From CAZKEG01 sp964601575 (GTDB lineage Bacteria; Desulfobacterota; Thermodesulfobacteria; Thermodesulfobacteriales; Thermodesulfatatoraceae), in NCBI GenBank assembly GCA_964601575.1, contig CAZROA010000038.1:1-39014 (forward strand): a stretch of 39,014 nucleotides of DNA, read 5' to 3'. The position numbers and the translations under genes were made by a program. Shown here one piece after another: positions 7,300 to 16,071 of the stretch. Under the pieces are notes generated by a model. It did not search any database. It had not been told where the DNA came from and saw only the letters and a list, made by a program, of their open reading frames with translations. Every line of letters starts with the position of its first letter. Within the stretch, counting starts at the first letter, position 1.

Positions 7300-7363
7300 T
7301 TTTACCCCCTTTCCATTAAACCAAAACATTTCCTCCTCGGAAACCTGGTGTGTCTTTTCAAGG

Positions 7364-7391
7364 AAATTTTGGCCAGAGCCAAACAAAATTT
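7364..7391. repeat. Palindrome abutting the corC promoter
   Basis: AAATTTTG (7364-7371) is mirrored by CAAAATTT (7384-7391) across 12 nt, and the inner bases TTTGGC and GCCAAA could also pair. The right arm ends immediately before the -35 box at 7392. It lies in the divergent gap between the pyrD unit and corC, so it may be an operator. Confidence 0.4.
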
Positions 7392-7420
7392 TTGGGTAAG
7401 CTCGATTTGTTTCGTAAAAT
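7392..7420 (+). promoter_or_regulatory. Promoter for corC-lnt-prfB
   Basis: TTGGGT (7392-7397), a 17-nt spacer and TAAAAT (7415-7420) form a good vegetative promoter about 40 nt before the corC ATG. A GGAGGT ribosome site lies 7 nt before that ATG. Confidence 0.6.
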
Positions 7421-7459
7421 AGGAAAAAACCGAGGTGATAAATAGGCGGAGGTCATTTC

Positions 7460-8266
7460 ATGGAAGAAAAAGGCTCATTGATCAAGGCCCTCAAAGAGCT
7501 CTTTCAGAAGTCTCCAGAGGAAGAAGTAGCGGAATTTACCGAGGAGATTACCGAACTGGTAGATGAGGGAGAGGAGAAGGGCCTTCTCTCCCCGGAAGAA
7601 GGGGAGATGATCGTCAATATCGTCCAATTCCGCAATGTCCCGGTGCGAGAGGTCATGATTCCGCGTCAAGAAGTAGTGGCCTTGGAAGTGAACACCCCTT
7701 TCAAGAAGGTAGTAGAAATCATCAATCAAGAACCTCATACCCGTTATCCGGTTTACGAAAAGGACCTTGATCACCTCTTGGGGATAGTGCATGTCAAAGA
7801 CTTGATGCGTTTTTGTCAGAGCACCTTTGAGCCTGAATCACTTAGAGAGCTCTGCCGAGAGGCCTATATCGTGCCAGAGACCAAGAAAGTCCGGGACCTT
7901 CTGCGGGAATTTCGACAACGTCGGGAACAAATGGCCATCGTCATTGATGAGATGGGGGTGGTCTCTGGCCTGGTCACCTTACAGGACATCCTGCAAGACA
8001 TCCTAGGAGAAGAGATACCCAGTTTCCCCCAGGATAAGGAGGGCTGGTATGTAGTGCGGGGCACCGTAAGGCTCGATGATCTGAAACGTTTTTTAGGGTT
8101 TGAATTTCCCCGCGGGAATTATGAAACCCTCAGCGGTTTTATTATTGCCCAGGTGGGACATCTACCCCGACCAGGGGAGAGGTTTTGTCTAAATGGTCTC
8201 GAAATAGAGATCCTTTCCGCCGATAATCGGCGAATCAAAAAGATTCGCTTTCGCCAAATAGACTGA
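7460..8266 (+). CDS. corC: CorC/HlyC-type CBS domain protein
   Basis: The 268-residue protein is the short soluble form of the CorC/HlyC/YbeX family: an acidic N-terminal helix region, the VREVMIPRQEVVALEV junction, two CBS motifs at about residues 70-185 (TRYPVYEKDLDHLLGIVHVKD and EQMAIVIDEMGVVSGLVTLQD), and a C-terminal CorC_HlyC domain at about 190-266. In enterobacteria the homologue sits beside ybeY and lnt and has been linked to Mg/Co efflux and to ribosome/rRNA functions; the mechanism here is not known. The stop overlaps the start of lnt as TGATG, matching the common corC-lnt pairing. No DUF21 membrane domain is present. Confidence 0.9.
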   Translation: MEEKGSLIKALKELFQKSPEEEVAEFTEEITELVDEGEEKGLLSPEEGEMIVNIVQFRNVPVREVMIPRQEVVALEVNTPFKKVVEIINQEPHTRYPVYEKDLDHLLGIVHVKDLMRFCQSTFEPESLRELCREAYIVPETKKVRDLLREFRQRREQMAIVIDEMGVVSGLVTLQDILQDILGEEIPSFPQDKEGWYVVRGTVRLDDLKRFLGFEFPRGNYETLSGFIIAQVGHLPRPGERFCLNGLEIEILSADNRRIKKIRFRQID

Positions 8267-9759
8267 TGATCTCTTATCTTGGCGCCATCTCCTCTGGCCT
8301 GCTCTTGGCCTTGGCCTATCCCAAATTCGACCTCTTCCCTTTGGCCTTTGTGGCCTTAGGCCTTCTCCTGGTGCTAGTAAAAACTTACCCCGGGCGAGGT
8401 TTTCGACTGGGTTTTTTGGCCGGGCTTTCCTTCTTTTTCCTCCTTCTTTACTGGCTTACCGGAGTAATGACCCATTTCGGAGGGCTCCCTCTCCCTGCGG
8501 CGGTAGGGATCTTAGCCCTACTTTCCGCCTATCTGGCCCTTTACCTAGGGGTCCCGGTCTATCTCTTTGAACAACTTGAGCTCTATGAGACCTCGATCCT
8601 CAACGCCCTTATCTTTGCTGGTTTGGTCGTTCTCTTTGAATATCTCCGCGGCTTTATTTTTGGGGGGTTCCCATGGGGGCTCTTGGGGGCCAGTCAATAC
8701 CGTTTTTTGAATTTGATCCAGGCGGCAGACCTCGGCGGAGTCTACCTGATTTCCTTTCTGGTGGTCTTGATCAACTACGCCTTCTTTGCCTTGCTTACGG
8801 ATTATCGACGGGCGTGGCGGGTAGAAGCCTTTGTCATGGTTATATTTTTGCTCTTTCTGATCTACGGGCACTTTGAACGTCAAAAAGATTGGTCTGGAAA
8901 ACCCTTTGAGGTAGGTCTTATCCAGGGTAATATCCCCCAAGATATAAAGTGGGACAAGGCCTTTAAGGAGACTTCTCTTAAACGGTATTTTGAACTTTCC
9001 GAGGAGGCCCTTGGACACGGAGCCCAGGTCCTCATCTGGCCAGAAACCGCCGTTCCCTTTTATTTCTTTCCGGATCAAGGATTGGGACGCAAGATCATCG
9101 CCTGGTCCCAAGCCCATGAAGAACCCCTGCTCTTCGGGGCCCCTCGCTTGCGTTTCTACCAAGATCGAGTCGAGGTCTACAATTCTCTCTTTTTGGTGGC
9201 TAAAGGCCGGGTTCAAGGCATCTATGACAAACAACATCTGGTTCCCTTTGGAGAATATGTACCTTTGGAAAACGTGTTTCCCTTCTTGCGCACCTTTGCC
9301 GTGGCCTCGGGAGATTATCAACCAGGGCCAATGGGTGGACCTTTGAGGCTTTCCCGTCATAAGGTCTTTGGCCCCTTGATCTGCTTTGAAAGCGTCTTTC
9401 CTTGGTTGGCCCGCAAACAGGTGCAAAAGGGGGCCACGGTCTTGGTAATAGTGACCAACGACGCTTGGTTTGGTCGTAGTGCCGGGCCTTATCAACACTT
9501 TGCCCAAGCCGTCTTTCGAGCCATTGAGAACCGGCGCTATATCTTACGAGCCGCCAATACCGGGATCTCCGGGGTAATCAGCCCTACCGGTGAGATCCTC
9601 TTGGCCACCAAATTGGAAGAGACCACGGCCCCTTGTGCAAAGGCGGGTTTTCTATCATATTTAACGGTGTATACCAAATACGGCACCTTCTTCCCCTTGT
9701 TTTATCTCTTTTGGGCCGTACTGGCGATCCCGAAATTAATCCGAAGCAGGAGGCGATAA
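8266..9759 (+). CDS. lnt: Apolipoprotein N-acyltransferase
   Basis: Lnt transfers the third acyl chain to the N-terminal Cys of lipoproteins in the inner membrane. The 497-residue protein has six or so N-terminal membrane helices (to about residue 205), then a nitrilase domain starting near VGLIQGNIPQDIKWD. The catalytic triad is visible: Glu260 in WPETAVPF, Lys322 in YDKQHLVPFGEYVP, and Cys373 in PLICFESVFP. A last hydrophobic helix ends the protein. Its presence implies a diderm envelope and fits the lipoprotein at 16071. It follows corC with overlapping stop/start and precedes prfB by 1 nt. Confidence 0.95.
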   Translation: MISYLGAISSGLLLALAYPKFDLFPLAFVALGLLLVLVKTYPGRGFRLGFLAGLSFFFLLLYWLTGVMTHFGGLPLPAAVGILALLSAYLALYLGVPVYLFEQLELYETSILNALIFAGLVVLFEYLRGFIFGGFPWGLLGASQYRFLNLIQAADLGGVYLISFLVVLINYAFFALLTDYRRAWRVEAFVMVIFLLFLIYGHFERQKDWSGKPFEVGLIQGNIPQDIKWDKAFKETSLKRYFELSEEALGHGAQVLIWPETAVPFYFFPDQGLGRKIIAWSQAHEEPLLFGAPRLRFYQDRVEVYNSLFLVAKGRVQGIYDKQHLVPFGEYVPLENVFPFLRTFAVASGDYQPGPMGGPLRLSRHKVFGPLICFESVFPWLARKQVQKGATVLVIVTNDAWFGRSAGPYQHFAQAVFRAIENRRYILRAANTGISGVISPTGEILLATKLEETTAPCAKAGFLSYLTVYTKYGTFFPLFYLFWAVLAIPKLIRSRRR

Positions 9760-9760
9760 A

Positions 9761-10922
9761 ATGACCATAGAAAAGAAGGCGGCTTTGAATCCAGCGGAGC
9801 TTCGTTCTCGGTTGGAAAGGCTTGAAGGGCGCATCTCCACCTTAAGGAGGTGTCTTTGATCCCGAGGTCCAAAGGGCTCGTTTGGCCGAACTCGAAAAGA
9901 AAATGGTCAAAGATGGTTTCTGGGAGAGCCCAGAAGCCAAAGAGATAATGCGGGAGCGGGCTAGGATCATTGATCTCCTGGAATCCTGGAAAAATTTAGA
10001 ACAGGAATTTGAAGACACCAAAGTCCTTTTTGAACTGGCCCTGGACGAAGAAGACGAGCACACCCTAAGAGAGGTGGAGGCCCGTCTTGATGAACTCTTT
10101 AAAAAGGTCGAAGAAGAAGAGATCAAGCTCTTCCTCTCCGGTAAACACGATACCTCCAATGCCATCGTTACCATTCACGCTGGAGCAGGGGGTACCGAAG
10201 CCCAGGATTGGGTAGAGATGCTCCTGCGCATGTATCTCCGTTGGGCGGAGAAACACAACTATCGCACAAAGATCATCGATATCCTGGCTGGGGAAGAGGC
10301 TGGGATCAAGTCGGTGACCTTCACCGTGGAAGGTCCCTATGCCTATGGACATCTCAAAGCCGAGTCCGGGATTCATCGCCTGGTGAGAATCTCTCCCTTT
10401 GATGCCAGTGGCCGGCGTCATACCTCCTTTGCCTCGGTTTCGGTCATTCCGGAGATCGAAGACGACATCCAGATCGAGATCCGGCCTGAAGACCTAAAGA
10501 TCGAGACTATGCGGGCCAGTGGTCATGGTGGTCAGCACGTGAACAAGACCGAAAGCGCCGTGCGTATCACCCATCTACCCACCGGGATCGTGGTGCAGTG
10601 TCAAAACGAACGTTCGCAACACCGCAATAAGGCCACGGCCTTAAAGATCTTAAAGGCCCGGCTCTATGAGCTTGAACGGCGCAAAAAAGAAGAAGAAAAA
10701 CAAAAACTTTACGGAGAAAAGAAAGAGATCGCCTGGGGAAGCCAGATTCGTTCCTATGTCCTTCACCCTTACCGTTTAATCAAAGACCACCGTACCGGGG
10801 TAGAAATCGGAAACGTGGAGGCGGTCCTTGATGGCGCCCTTGATGAATTTATCCGTGCCTATCACTTGAAGAAGGCCCGTGGAGAACTTAAGGAACCAAG
10901 CGTGGAAGAAAAAGCAGCCTAA
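9761..10922 (+). CDS. prfB: Peptide chain release factor 2 with programmed +1 frameshift
   Basis: RF2 reads UGA and UAA stops. The gene starts at ATG 9761 and runs 32 codons to an in-frame TGA at 9857-9859. Skipping base 9857 gives the main frame (GAT CCC GAG...) to 10922, for a total of about 386 residues. The shift site has the classic layout: an internal Shine-Dalgarno-like AGGAGG, TGT, then the slippery CTT TGA. The main frame carries the RF2 tripeptide SPF (RISPFDASGRRHTS) and the GGQ loop (ASGHGGQHVNKTES). Without the shift only a 32-residue peptide forms, so RF2 autoregulates. An ORF caller would wrongly start at TTG 9882. Confidence 0.96.
9845..9859 (+). promoter_or_regulatory. RF2 programmed frameshift site
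   Basis: AGGAGG TGT CTT TGA: the Shine-Dalgarno-like element, three-base spacer, slippery CTT and in-frame TGA match the autoregulatory site known from prfB of many bacteria. The following base is T, giving a relatively weak UGAU stop context here. Confidence 0.93.
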
Positions 10923-10952
10923 ATATCTTAATAGAGGCCAAAATTCCAAAAC

Positions 10953-10980
10953 TTGACAGATTTTGGAGGATGACTAGGCT
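10953..10980 (+). promoter_or_regulatory. Promoter for hrcA-grpE-dnaK
   Basis: A perfect TTGACA (10953-10958) is followed after 16 nt by TAGGCT (10975-10980), a -10 with the key T, A and final T. No CIRCE operator (TTAGCACTC with its inverted copy) is recognisable here, although the first gene encodes HrcA. Confidence 0.5.
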
Positions 10981-11010
10981 AGGTGAGTAAATTTGGTTTA
11001 AAATAAAAAT

Positions 11011-12045
11011 ATGCTCCCGGGCTACGAATTATCGGAACGCTATCGAAAAGTCCTGGCCTTGGTGGTGGAAAGATATATCCGCTCGGCAGAGCCGGTGGGG
11101 TCCCGTGTCATTTCTAAACAACTCAGGCCCCCTCTCTCCCCGGCTACGGTCCGCAACATTATGGCTGATCTCGAAGAACTCGGTCTTCTTAAGCAACCTC
11201 ATATCTCTGCTGGTCGGATACCTACGGAAGAAGGCTTTCGTTATTACGTCGAAAATCTCCTCGATCATACCGATCTCCCAGAAAGCACCAAGGAAAAGAT
11301 CCAAGAAGGCTTTGAAAGGGAAGACATAGAAGATCTTTCCGAGTTACTTCGTGTCGCCTCTAAACTCCTTTCTCAGGTAACAGGCTTTCCCACGGTGATC
11401 ACTGCCCCTAAGCTGGGTAACGAACGGCTTTGGCGAATTGATTTTATCTCCTTAGGGCAAGGTCTCCTCTTGGTCGTAGCCGTCACCCAAGCTGGCACCG
11501 TGGTCAATCGCCTGATCAAGATCCCGGAGGATATCTCTCTTGAGGCCCTTTCGCGGCTCTCGGAATATCTAAATGAACGTCTCCCCAGGATGACCTTGGA
11601 ACAGGCCCGCGAAGAACTCTTGAAAGAGATCGAGGCTGAACAAAAATTCCTTGAAAAGGTATTTAATGAGCTTGAAGAAGGTACCGAACTCCCGGAGCCC
11701 ATCGTCGAAGGCCTGACCAAATTACTTGATTTCCCCGAGTTTAAAGACACCGAACGCCTCAAAGAGATCCTCAGGGCCTTTGAGGAAAAAAACCTCCTCC
11801 TCAAGATCATCGATCGCTGTCTTACCACCCAAGGGGTCCAAATCTTTATCGGTGAAGAGACCGGGCTTTGTCGTTTTCGAGAATGTAGTGCCGTGGCCTC
11901 GTCCTATCGCCGGAAACAGTATCCCCTCGGAGGGTTGGCGGTCATTGGTCCTATTAGAATGGATTACTCCCGCGTGGTCCCGGCGGTAGATTACACGGCT
12001 CGAATCTTATCCCACCTCCTGGACAAGCTCAGTCCTCGCACTTAA
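11011..12045 (+). CDS. hrcA: Heat-inducible transcription repressor HrcA
   Basis: HrcA represses chaperone operons by binding CIRCE and is kept active by GroEL. The 344-residue protein has the N-terminal winged helix (LSERYRKVLALVVERYI, then EPVGSRVISKQ, and SPATVRNIMADLEELG), the GRIPTEEGFRYYV signature, and a C-terminal GAF-like dimerisation part including GGLAVIGPIRMDYSRVVPAV. The in-frame upstream stop and conserved N-terminus fix the ATG, yet there is no good Shine-Dalgarno sequence: the nearest AGGTGA is about 24 nt away. It heads the hrcA-grpE-dnaK operon. Because no CIRCE element is visible in this window, it may act on another site, such as groES elsewhere. Confidence 0.95.
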   Translation: MLPGYELSERYRKVLALVVERYIRSAEPVGSRVISKQLRPPLSPATVRNIMADLEELGLLKQPHISAGRIPTEEGFRYYVENLLDHTDLPESTKEKIQEGFEREDIEDLSELLRVASKLLSQVTGFPTVITAPKLGNERLWRIDFISLGQGLLLVVAVTQAGTVVNRLIKIPEDISLEALSRLSEYLNERLPRMTLEQAREELLKEIEAEQKFLEKVFNELEEGTELPEPIVEGLTKLLDFPEFKDTERLKEILRAFEEKNLLLKIIDRCLTTQGVQIFIGEETGLCRFRECSAVASSYRRKQYPLGGLAVIGPIRMDYSRVVPAVDYTARILSHLLDKLSPRT

Positions 12046-12084
12046 CTTTTTTTCCGCCGAGAAATAATCGATAGGGGTGAGAAA

Positions 12085-12744
12085 ATGGGGGAAGTTTATC
12101 ACCTCTATCGTGGTGGTGTCCCGCAAGAAATAAAAAAAGAGGAGGGAAAGGCGGTGATGGAAGTAAAAGAGTCTGCTGAAAAAGCCCAGCAGGCCACCGA
12201 GGCTTCAGAATACCCAGAATCCCGCGAAGAACTGATCGAGCTTCTTAAACAGAAAGAGACAGAAGCCAAAGAATATCGCGACCGAATGCTGCGTTATGCT
12301 GCAGAGGTAGAAAACCTAAAAAAGGCCTTTAAACGGGAAAAAGAAGAATATTTCAAATTTGCCTTAGAAACTTTTATGAAAGAACTCTTGCCTTTTGTCG
12401 ATAATTTAGAACGGGCCCTGGAAGCCGCCAAACAATCCCAAGATGTAAAAAGCCTCATCGAGGGGATTGAGTTAACCTTAAAAGGTCTGCTCAAGACCTT
12501 GGAAAAATTCGGCCTCAAACAGTTTGAGGCCGCTTTGGGAGATCACTTCCACCCCGAGGTCCATGAGGCCTTGGCTGTGGAAGAAACCCATGAACACCCA
12601 GAAGGTACCATCGTTCGTACCTTTCAAAAGGGTTATACCTTGCATGACCGGGTCATCAGACCGGCCCTGGTCTCCGTAGCCAAAAAGCCAGCGGAGAAAA
12701 AGACATCGGAAGGCGAAGCTCCTTCCGATGAGAAACAAAATTGA
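12085..12744 (+). CDS. grpE: GrpE nucleotide exchange factor
   Basis: GrpE releases ADP from DnaK. The 219-residue protein has a charged disordered N-terminus, a long coiled coil (about residues 52-130) and the C-terminal beta wing with LGDHFHPEVHEALAVEE and the final VIRPALVSVAK motif. The start at 12085 has GGGGTGAG before it; an in-frame ATG at 12157 with GGAGGG is a second reasonable start and would remove 24 residues of low conservation. It sits 39 nt after hrcA and 19 nt before the dnaK start. The identification is secure. Confidence 0.94.
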   Translation: MGEVYHLYRGGVPQEIKKEEGKAVMEVKESAEKAQQATEASEYPESREELIELLKQKETEAKEYRDRMLRYAAEVENLKKAFKREKEEYFKFALETFMKELLPFVDNLERALEAAKQSQDVKSLIEGIELTLKGLLKTLEKFGLKQFEAALGDHFHPEVHEALAVEETHEHPEGTIVRTFQKGYTLHDRVIRPALVSVAKKPAEKKTSEGEAPSDEKQN

Positions 12745-12763
12745 AGAAAGGGAGGGAGAAAAG

Positions 12764-14698
12764 ATGAGTGAGAGAAACGTCAAACCCCTAGGAATAGACC
12801 TTGGCACCACCAATTCTTGCATGGCGGTCTTTGAAGGTGGTGAGCCTAAAGTTATTCCTAATCGTGAAGGGGCACGGACTACACCTTCCGTGGTGGCCTT
12901 TCAAGAAAACGGCGAGATCTTGGTAGGGCAGCTTGCCAAGCGCCAGGCCATCACCAACGCCGAAAATACCATCTTTGGTATCAAGCGCTTGATGGGGCGA
13001 AAGTTTGACGACCCAGTGGTCCAGGAATGGGCCAAACGGGTACCTTATAAGATCGTCAAGGCCCCAAATGGCGATGCGCATGTAGAGGTACGAGGTAAGA
13101 GATATAGCCCGCCTGAAATCTCGGCCATGATCCTACGCAAGATCAAGGAAGATGCCCAGGAATATCTAGGCCAAGAAATAAAAGAGGCGGTAATCACGGT
13201 ACCGGCCTATTTTGACGATACCCAGCGCCAGGCCACCAAAGACGCCGGGCGGATCGCCGGCCTAAATGTGCTTCGAATTATTAACGAACCTACCGCTGCC
13301 TGTTTGGCCTACGGGCTTGACAAGAAAAAAGAAGGTACGGTGGCTGTCTTTGACCTTGGTGGTGGCACCTTTGACATCTCCATCCTTGAAATCGGTGAGG
13401 GTGTCTTTGAAGTAAAGGCCACTTCAGGTGACACCTTCCTTGGCGGTGAAGATTTCGACATGCGCATCGTGGATTACGTGGCTGAAGAGTTCAAGAAGGA
13501 ACACGGTATTGATCTTCGCCAGGATCGGATGGCCCTCCAGCGTCTGAAAGAGGCGGCGGAAAAGGCCAAAATAGAACTCTCTACCGTGACGGAAACCGAA
13601 ATAAATCTCCCGTTTATCACCGCTGATGCCAGCGGTCCGAAGCACCTGGTGATGAAGCTCACCCGGGCCAAGCTTGAAAGCCTGGTGGAAGACCTAATCG
13701 ATCGGCTGGAGGAACCCTGCCGTATCGCCATGAAGGACGCCGGGGTCACCCCACAGGACATCGACGAGGTACTACTTGTCGGCGGTATGACCCGTATGCC
13801 AAGGGTGCAACAGAAGGTAAAGGAGATCTTCGGTAAGGAACCGGTCAAGGGGGTGAACCCTGACGAAGTGGTGGCCATGGGAGCGGCCATTCAGGCCGGT
13901 GTGCTTAAGGGAGAAGTAAAAGATGTCCTTCTCCTTGACGTCACCCCGCTCTCCTTAGGTATAGAGACCCTGGGTGGTGTGTTCACGGTGATCATCCCCC
14001 GAGGGACCACTATTCCTACCCGAAAGAGCCAGATCTTTACCACCGCGGCGGACAACCAGACCTCGGTGACCATTCATGTGCTTCAGGGCGAACGCCCCAT
14101 GGCCAAGGACAACAAGAGTATCGCCCGGTTTGAACTGGTTGGTATCCCTCCGGCACCGCGTGGGGTACCACAGATTGAGGTCACCTTTGACATCGACGCC
14201 GACGGTATCTTGCACGTCACCGCCAAAGACCTGGCTACGGGTAAAGAACAATCCATCGTGGTCCAGCCCTCCTCCGGTCTCTCTGAGGAAGAGATCCAGA
14301 GGATGATCAAAGAGGCGGAGATGCATGCTGAAGAGGACCGTCGACGCAAAGAGTTGACCGAGGCCCGGAACCAGGCCGACAGCTTGATCTACTCGGTGGA
14401 GAAGTCGCTTTCTGATCTAGCCGACAAGGTCCCAGCGGATCTTAAGAGCGAGATCGAACAGAAGATTCAGGCCCTGCGTAAGGCCATGGAGGGTGACGAT
14501 ATCAACGCCATCCGTAAGGCCTCAGAGGAACTCACCCAGGCCTCTTACCGCTTAGCAGAGATGGCCTACAAACAGGCCGGAGCCCAGGCTGGTGGAGCCA
14601 GTGGAACCGGAGCGGCTGGTGGTTCCACCGGTGGCGGTAGCGGAAAAAAGGGTGGTGAAGATGAAGTAATCGATGCCGACTTTGAAGAGATGAAATAA
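12764..14698 (+). CDS. dnaK: Chaperone protein DnaK (Hsp70)
   Basis: This is the ATP-driven Hsp70 that binds unfolded polypeptides, working with GrpE and DnaJ. The ATPase domain carries IDLGTTNSCMAVFEG, AVFDLGGGTFDISILEIG and EVLLVGGMTRMPRVQQ; the linker is VLLLDVTPLSLGIETLGG; the substrate and lid domains follow; and the Gly-rich tail ends in EVIDADFEEMK. I place the start at ATG 12764, 644 residues, because GGGAGGGAG precedes it; the ATG at 12728 lies inside grpE and adds 12 atypical residues. No dnaJ follows, as a strong terminator does. The sequence is normal in all parts. Confidence 0.97.
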   Translation: MSERNVKPLGIDLGTTNSCMAVFEGGEPKVIPNREGARTTPSVVAFQENGEILVGQLAKRQAITNAENTIFGIKRLMGRKFDDPVVQEWAKRVPYKIVKAPNGDAHVEVRGKRYSPPEISAMILRKIKEDAQEYLGQEIKEAVITVPAYFDDTQRQATKDAGRIAGLNVLRIINEPTAACLAYGLDKKKEGTVAVFDLGGGTFDISILEIGEGVFEVKATSGDTFLGGEDFDMRIVDYVAEEFKKEHGIDLRQDRMALQRLKEAAEKAKIELSTVTETEINLPFITADASGPKHLVMKLTRAKLESLVEDLIDRLEEPCRIAMKDAGVTPQDIDEVLLVGGMTRMPRVQQKVKEIFGKEPVKGVNPDEVVAMGAAIQAGVLKGEVKDVLLLDVTPLSLGIETLGGVFTVIIPRGTTIPTRKSQIFTTAADNQTSVTIHVLQGERPMAKDNKSIARFELVGIPPAPRGVPQIEVTFDIDADGILHVTAKDLATGKEQSIVVQPSSGLSEEEIQRMIKEAEMHAEEDRRRKELTEARNQADSLIYSVEKSLSDLADKVPADLKSEIEQKIQALRKAMEGDDINAIRKASEELTQASYRLAEMAYKQAGAQAGGASGTGAAGGSTGGGSGKKGGEDEVIDADFEEMK

Positions 14699-14723
14699 TC
14701 TCTTCGATTCCTAGAAAAATCCG

Positions 14724-14748
14724 GGCCCGGGATTTTCCCGGGCCTTTT
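14724..14748 (+). terminator. Rho-independent terminator after dnaK
   Basis: GGCCCGGG and CCCGGGCC form a perfect 8-bp stem around an ATTTT loop, followed by TTTT. It closes the hrcA-grpE-dnaK operon. Confidence 0.9.
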
Positions 14749-14825
14749 ATTTTGGCCTAAGCCCTGGCCATTTTTTATTTTTTAGTTTAAATATCGAGCC
14801 ACAAATCATCTGCCGGAGAAGGAAA

Positions 14826-15206
14826 ATGGTCCACCCTGACTTTGAAAAGATGGGCGGTCTTATCCCGGTCATCGCCCAGGATTGGAAAAGTGGTGAGGTC
14901 TTGATGTTGGCCTTTATGAACGAAGAGGCCTGGCAGAAGACCCTTGAGACCGGAAAAGTCCATTATTTCAGCCGCAGCCGGAACAAAATCTGGCTTAAGG
15001 GCGAGTCTTCCGGCCACGTCCAGTTGGTGAAGGAAATCTATCTTGATTGTGACCTGGATACCGTCCTGATCAAGGTGGAACAACTCGGCGGGGCCGCCTG
15101 TCATAAGGGCTATAGGAGTTGTTTTTATCGCCGTCTGGAGGATGGGGAACTTAAAGTGATTGGAGAAAAAATCTTCGATCCAGAGGTGGTCTATGGGCGA
15201 AAATAA
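14826..15206 (+). CDS. hisI: Phosphoribosyl-AMP cyclohydrolase
   Basis: HisI opens the adenine ring of phosphoribosyl-AMP, the third step of histidine synthesis. The 126-residue protein is the stand-alone form, without a fused HisE pyrophosphatase. Conserved features include MNEEAWQKTLETGKVHYFSR, KGESSGHVQ, the Zn/Mg-binding LDCDLDTVLIKVEQLGG, and ACHKGYRSCFYR with the zinc-ligand cysteines. A GGAGAAGGA lies just before the ATG. Its end overlaps the preferred hisG start by 14 nt. No other his genes flank the pair, so the pathway is scattered. Confidence 0.95.
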   Translation: MVHPDFEKMGGLIPVIAQDWKSGEVLMLAFMNEEAWQKTLETGKVHYFSRSRNKIWLKGESSGHVQLVKEIYLDCDLDTVLIKVEQLGGAACHKGYRSCFYRRLEDGELKVIGEKIFDPEVVYGRK

Positions 15207-16071
15207 GCTAAAACTCGGCATTCCTAAGGGTAGCTTGGAGAAGGCAACCATCGAGCTCTTTGAAAAATCCGGTTGGCGAATCAATGTTCACCATCGAAGC
15301 TATTTTCCGGATATCGACGACCCGGAGATCGAGTGTGCCATCTGTCGCGCCCAAGAGATGAGTCGCTACGTAGAACAAGGCATCCTTGATTGCGGGATCA
15401 CTGGAAAAGACTGGATCTTGGAAAACAATTCCAAGGTGGTCACCATCACGGATCTGGTCTATTCCAAGGTAAGTAAGCGCCCGGCCAGATGGGTGCTTGC
15501 CGTACCGGCCAATTCGGAGATCAAAAGACTTGAAGATCTCGAAGGAAAAAAGATTGCTACGGAATTGGTCAATTTTACCAAGCGCTATTTTAAGGAGCGG
15601 GGAATTAACGTCCAGGTCGAATTTTCCTGGGGGGCGACAGAGGCCAAAGTAGTTCAAGGCCTGGCTGATGCTATTGTCGAGGTAACTGAGACCGGAAGTA
15701 CCATCAGGGCCCATGGTCTGGTCATTATTCATGAATTGATGGAGACCTATCCCCAACTCATCGCCAACGAAAAGGCCTGGGAAGACCCGTGGAAACGCGG
15801 CAAGATCGAACAACTCTCGGTCATGCTAAACGGGGCCTTGAGGGCCCATCATTTGGTTGGTCTCAAGATGAACGTCTCTAAAGAGAATCTGGATAAGGTG
15901 GTGAAATTACTACCCAGTCTACATGCCCCTACCATTTCACCCCTTTATCAGACAGACTGGTTTGCGGTGGAGACCGTTGTTTCCGAAAATAAAGTAAGGG
16001 AATTAATCCCCAAACTAATGGCCGCTGGGGCCCAAGGAATTATCGAATATTCTCTTAATAAAGTCATCTAA
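15193..16071 (+). CDS. hisG: ATP phosphoribosyltransferase, long form
   Basis: HisG condenses ATP and PRPP in the first committed step of histidine synthesis. The 292-residue length and the C-terminal domain (from about HHLVGLKMNVSKENLDKVV to the end) mark it as the long, feedback-inhibited type that does not need HisZ. Conserved catalytic parts are LKLGIPKGSLEKATIELF, DCGITGKDW and the PRPP-loop region VVQGLADAIVEVTETGSTIR. I start it at ATG 15193 with AGAGGTGG upstream; an ATG at 15160 would add 11 residues read out of frame inside hisI. Its stop overlaps the next ATG as TAATG. Confidence 0.95.
   Translation: MGENKLKLGIPKGSLEKATIELFEKSGWRINVHHRSYFPDIDDPEIECAICRAQEMSRYVEQGILDCGITGKDWILENNSKVVTITDLVYSKVSKRPARWVLAVPANSEIKRLEDLEGKKIATELVNFTKRYFKERGINVQVEFSWGATEAKVVQGLADAIVEVTETGSTIRAHGLVIIHELMETYPQLIANEKAWEDPWKRGKIEQLSVMLNGALRAHHLVGLKMNVSKENLDKVVKLLPSLHAPTISPLYQTDWFAVETVVSENKVRELIPKLMAAGAQGIIEYSLNKVI

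Noticed and set aside
8545..9507. 320-codon minus-strand frame inside lnt
   Set aside because: Shadow of a clearly identified gene with intact catalytic residues; long antisense frames are common in this codon usage.
10923..11010. CIRCE operator before hrcA
   Set aside because: No TTAGCACTC or GAGTGCTAA arm; only an imperfect ACT...AGT pairing that occurs by chance.
12728..12763. Upstream ATG of dnaK at 12728
   Set aside because: It lies inside grpE, lacks a ribosome site and adds residues not seen in DnaK; ATG 12764 has GGGAGGGAG.
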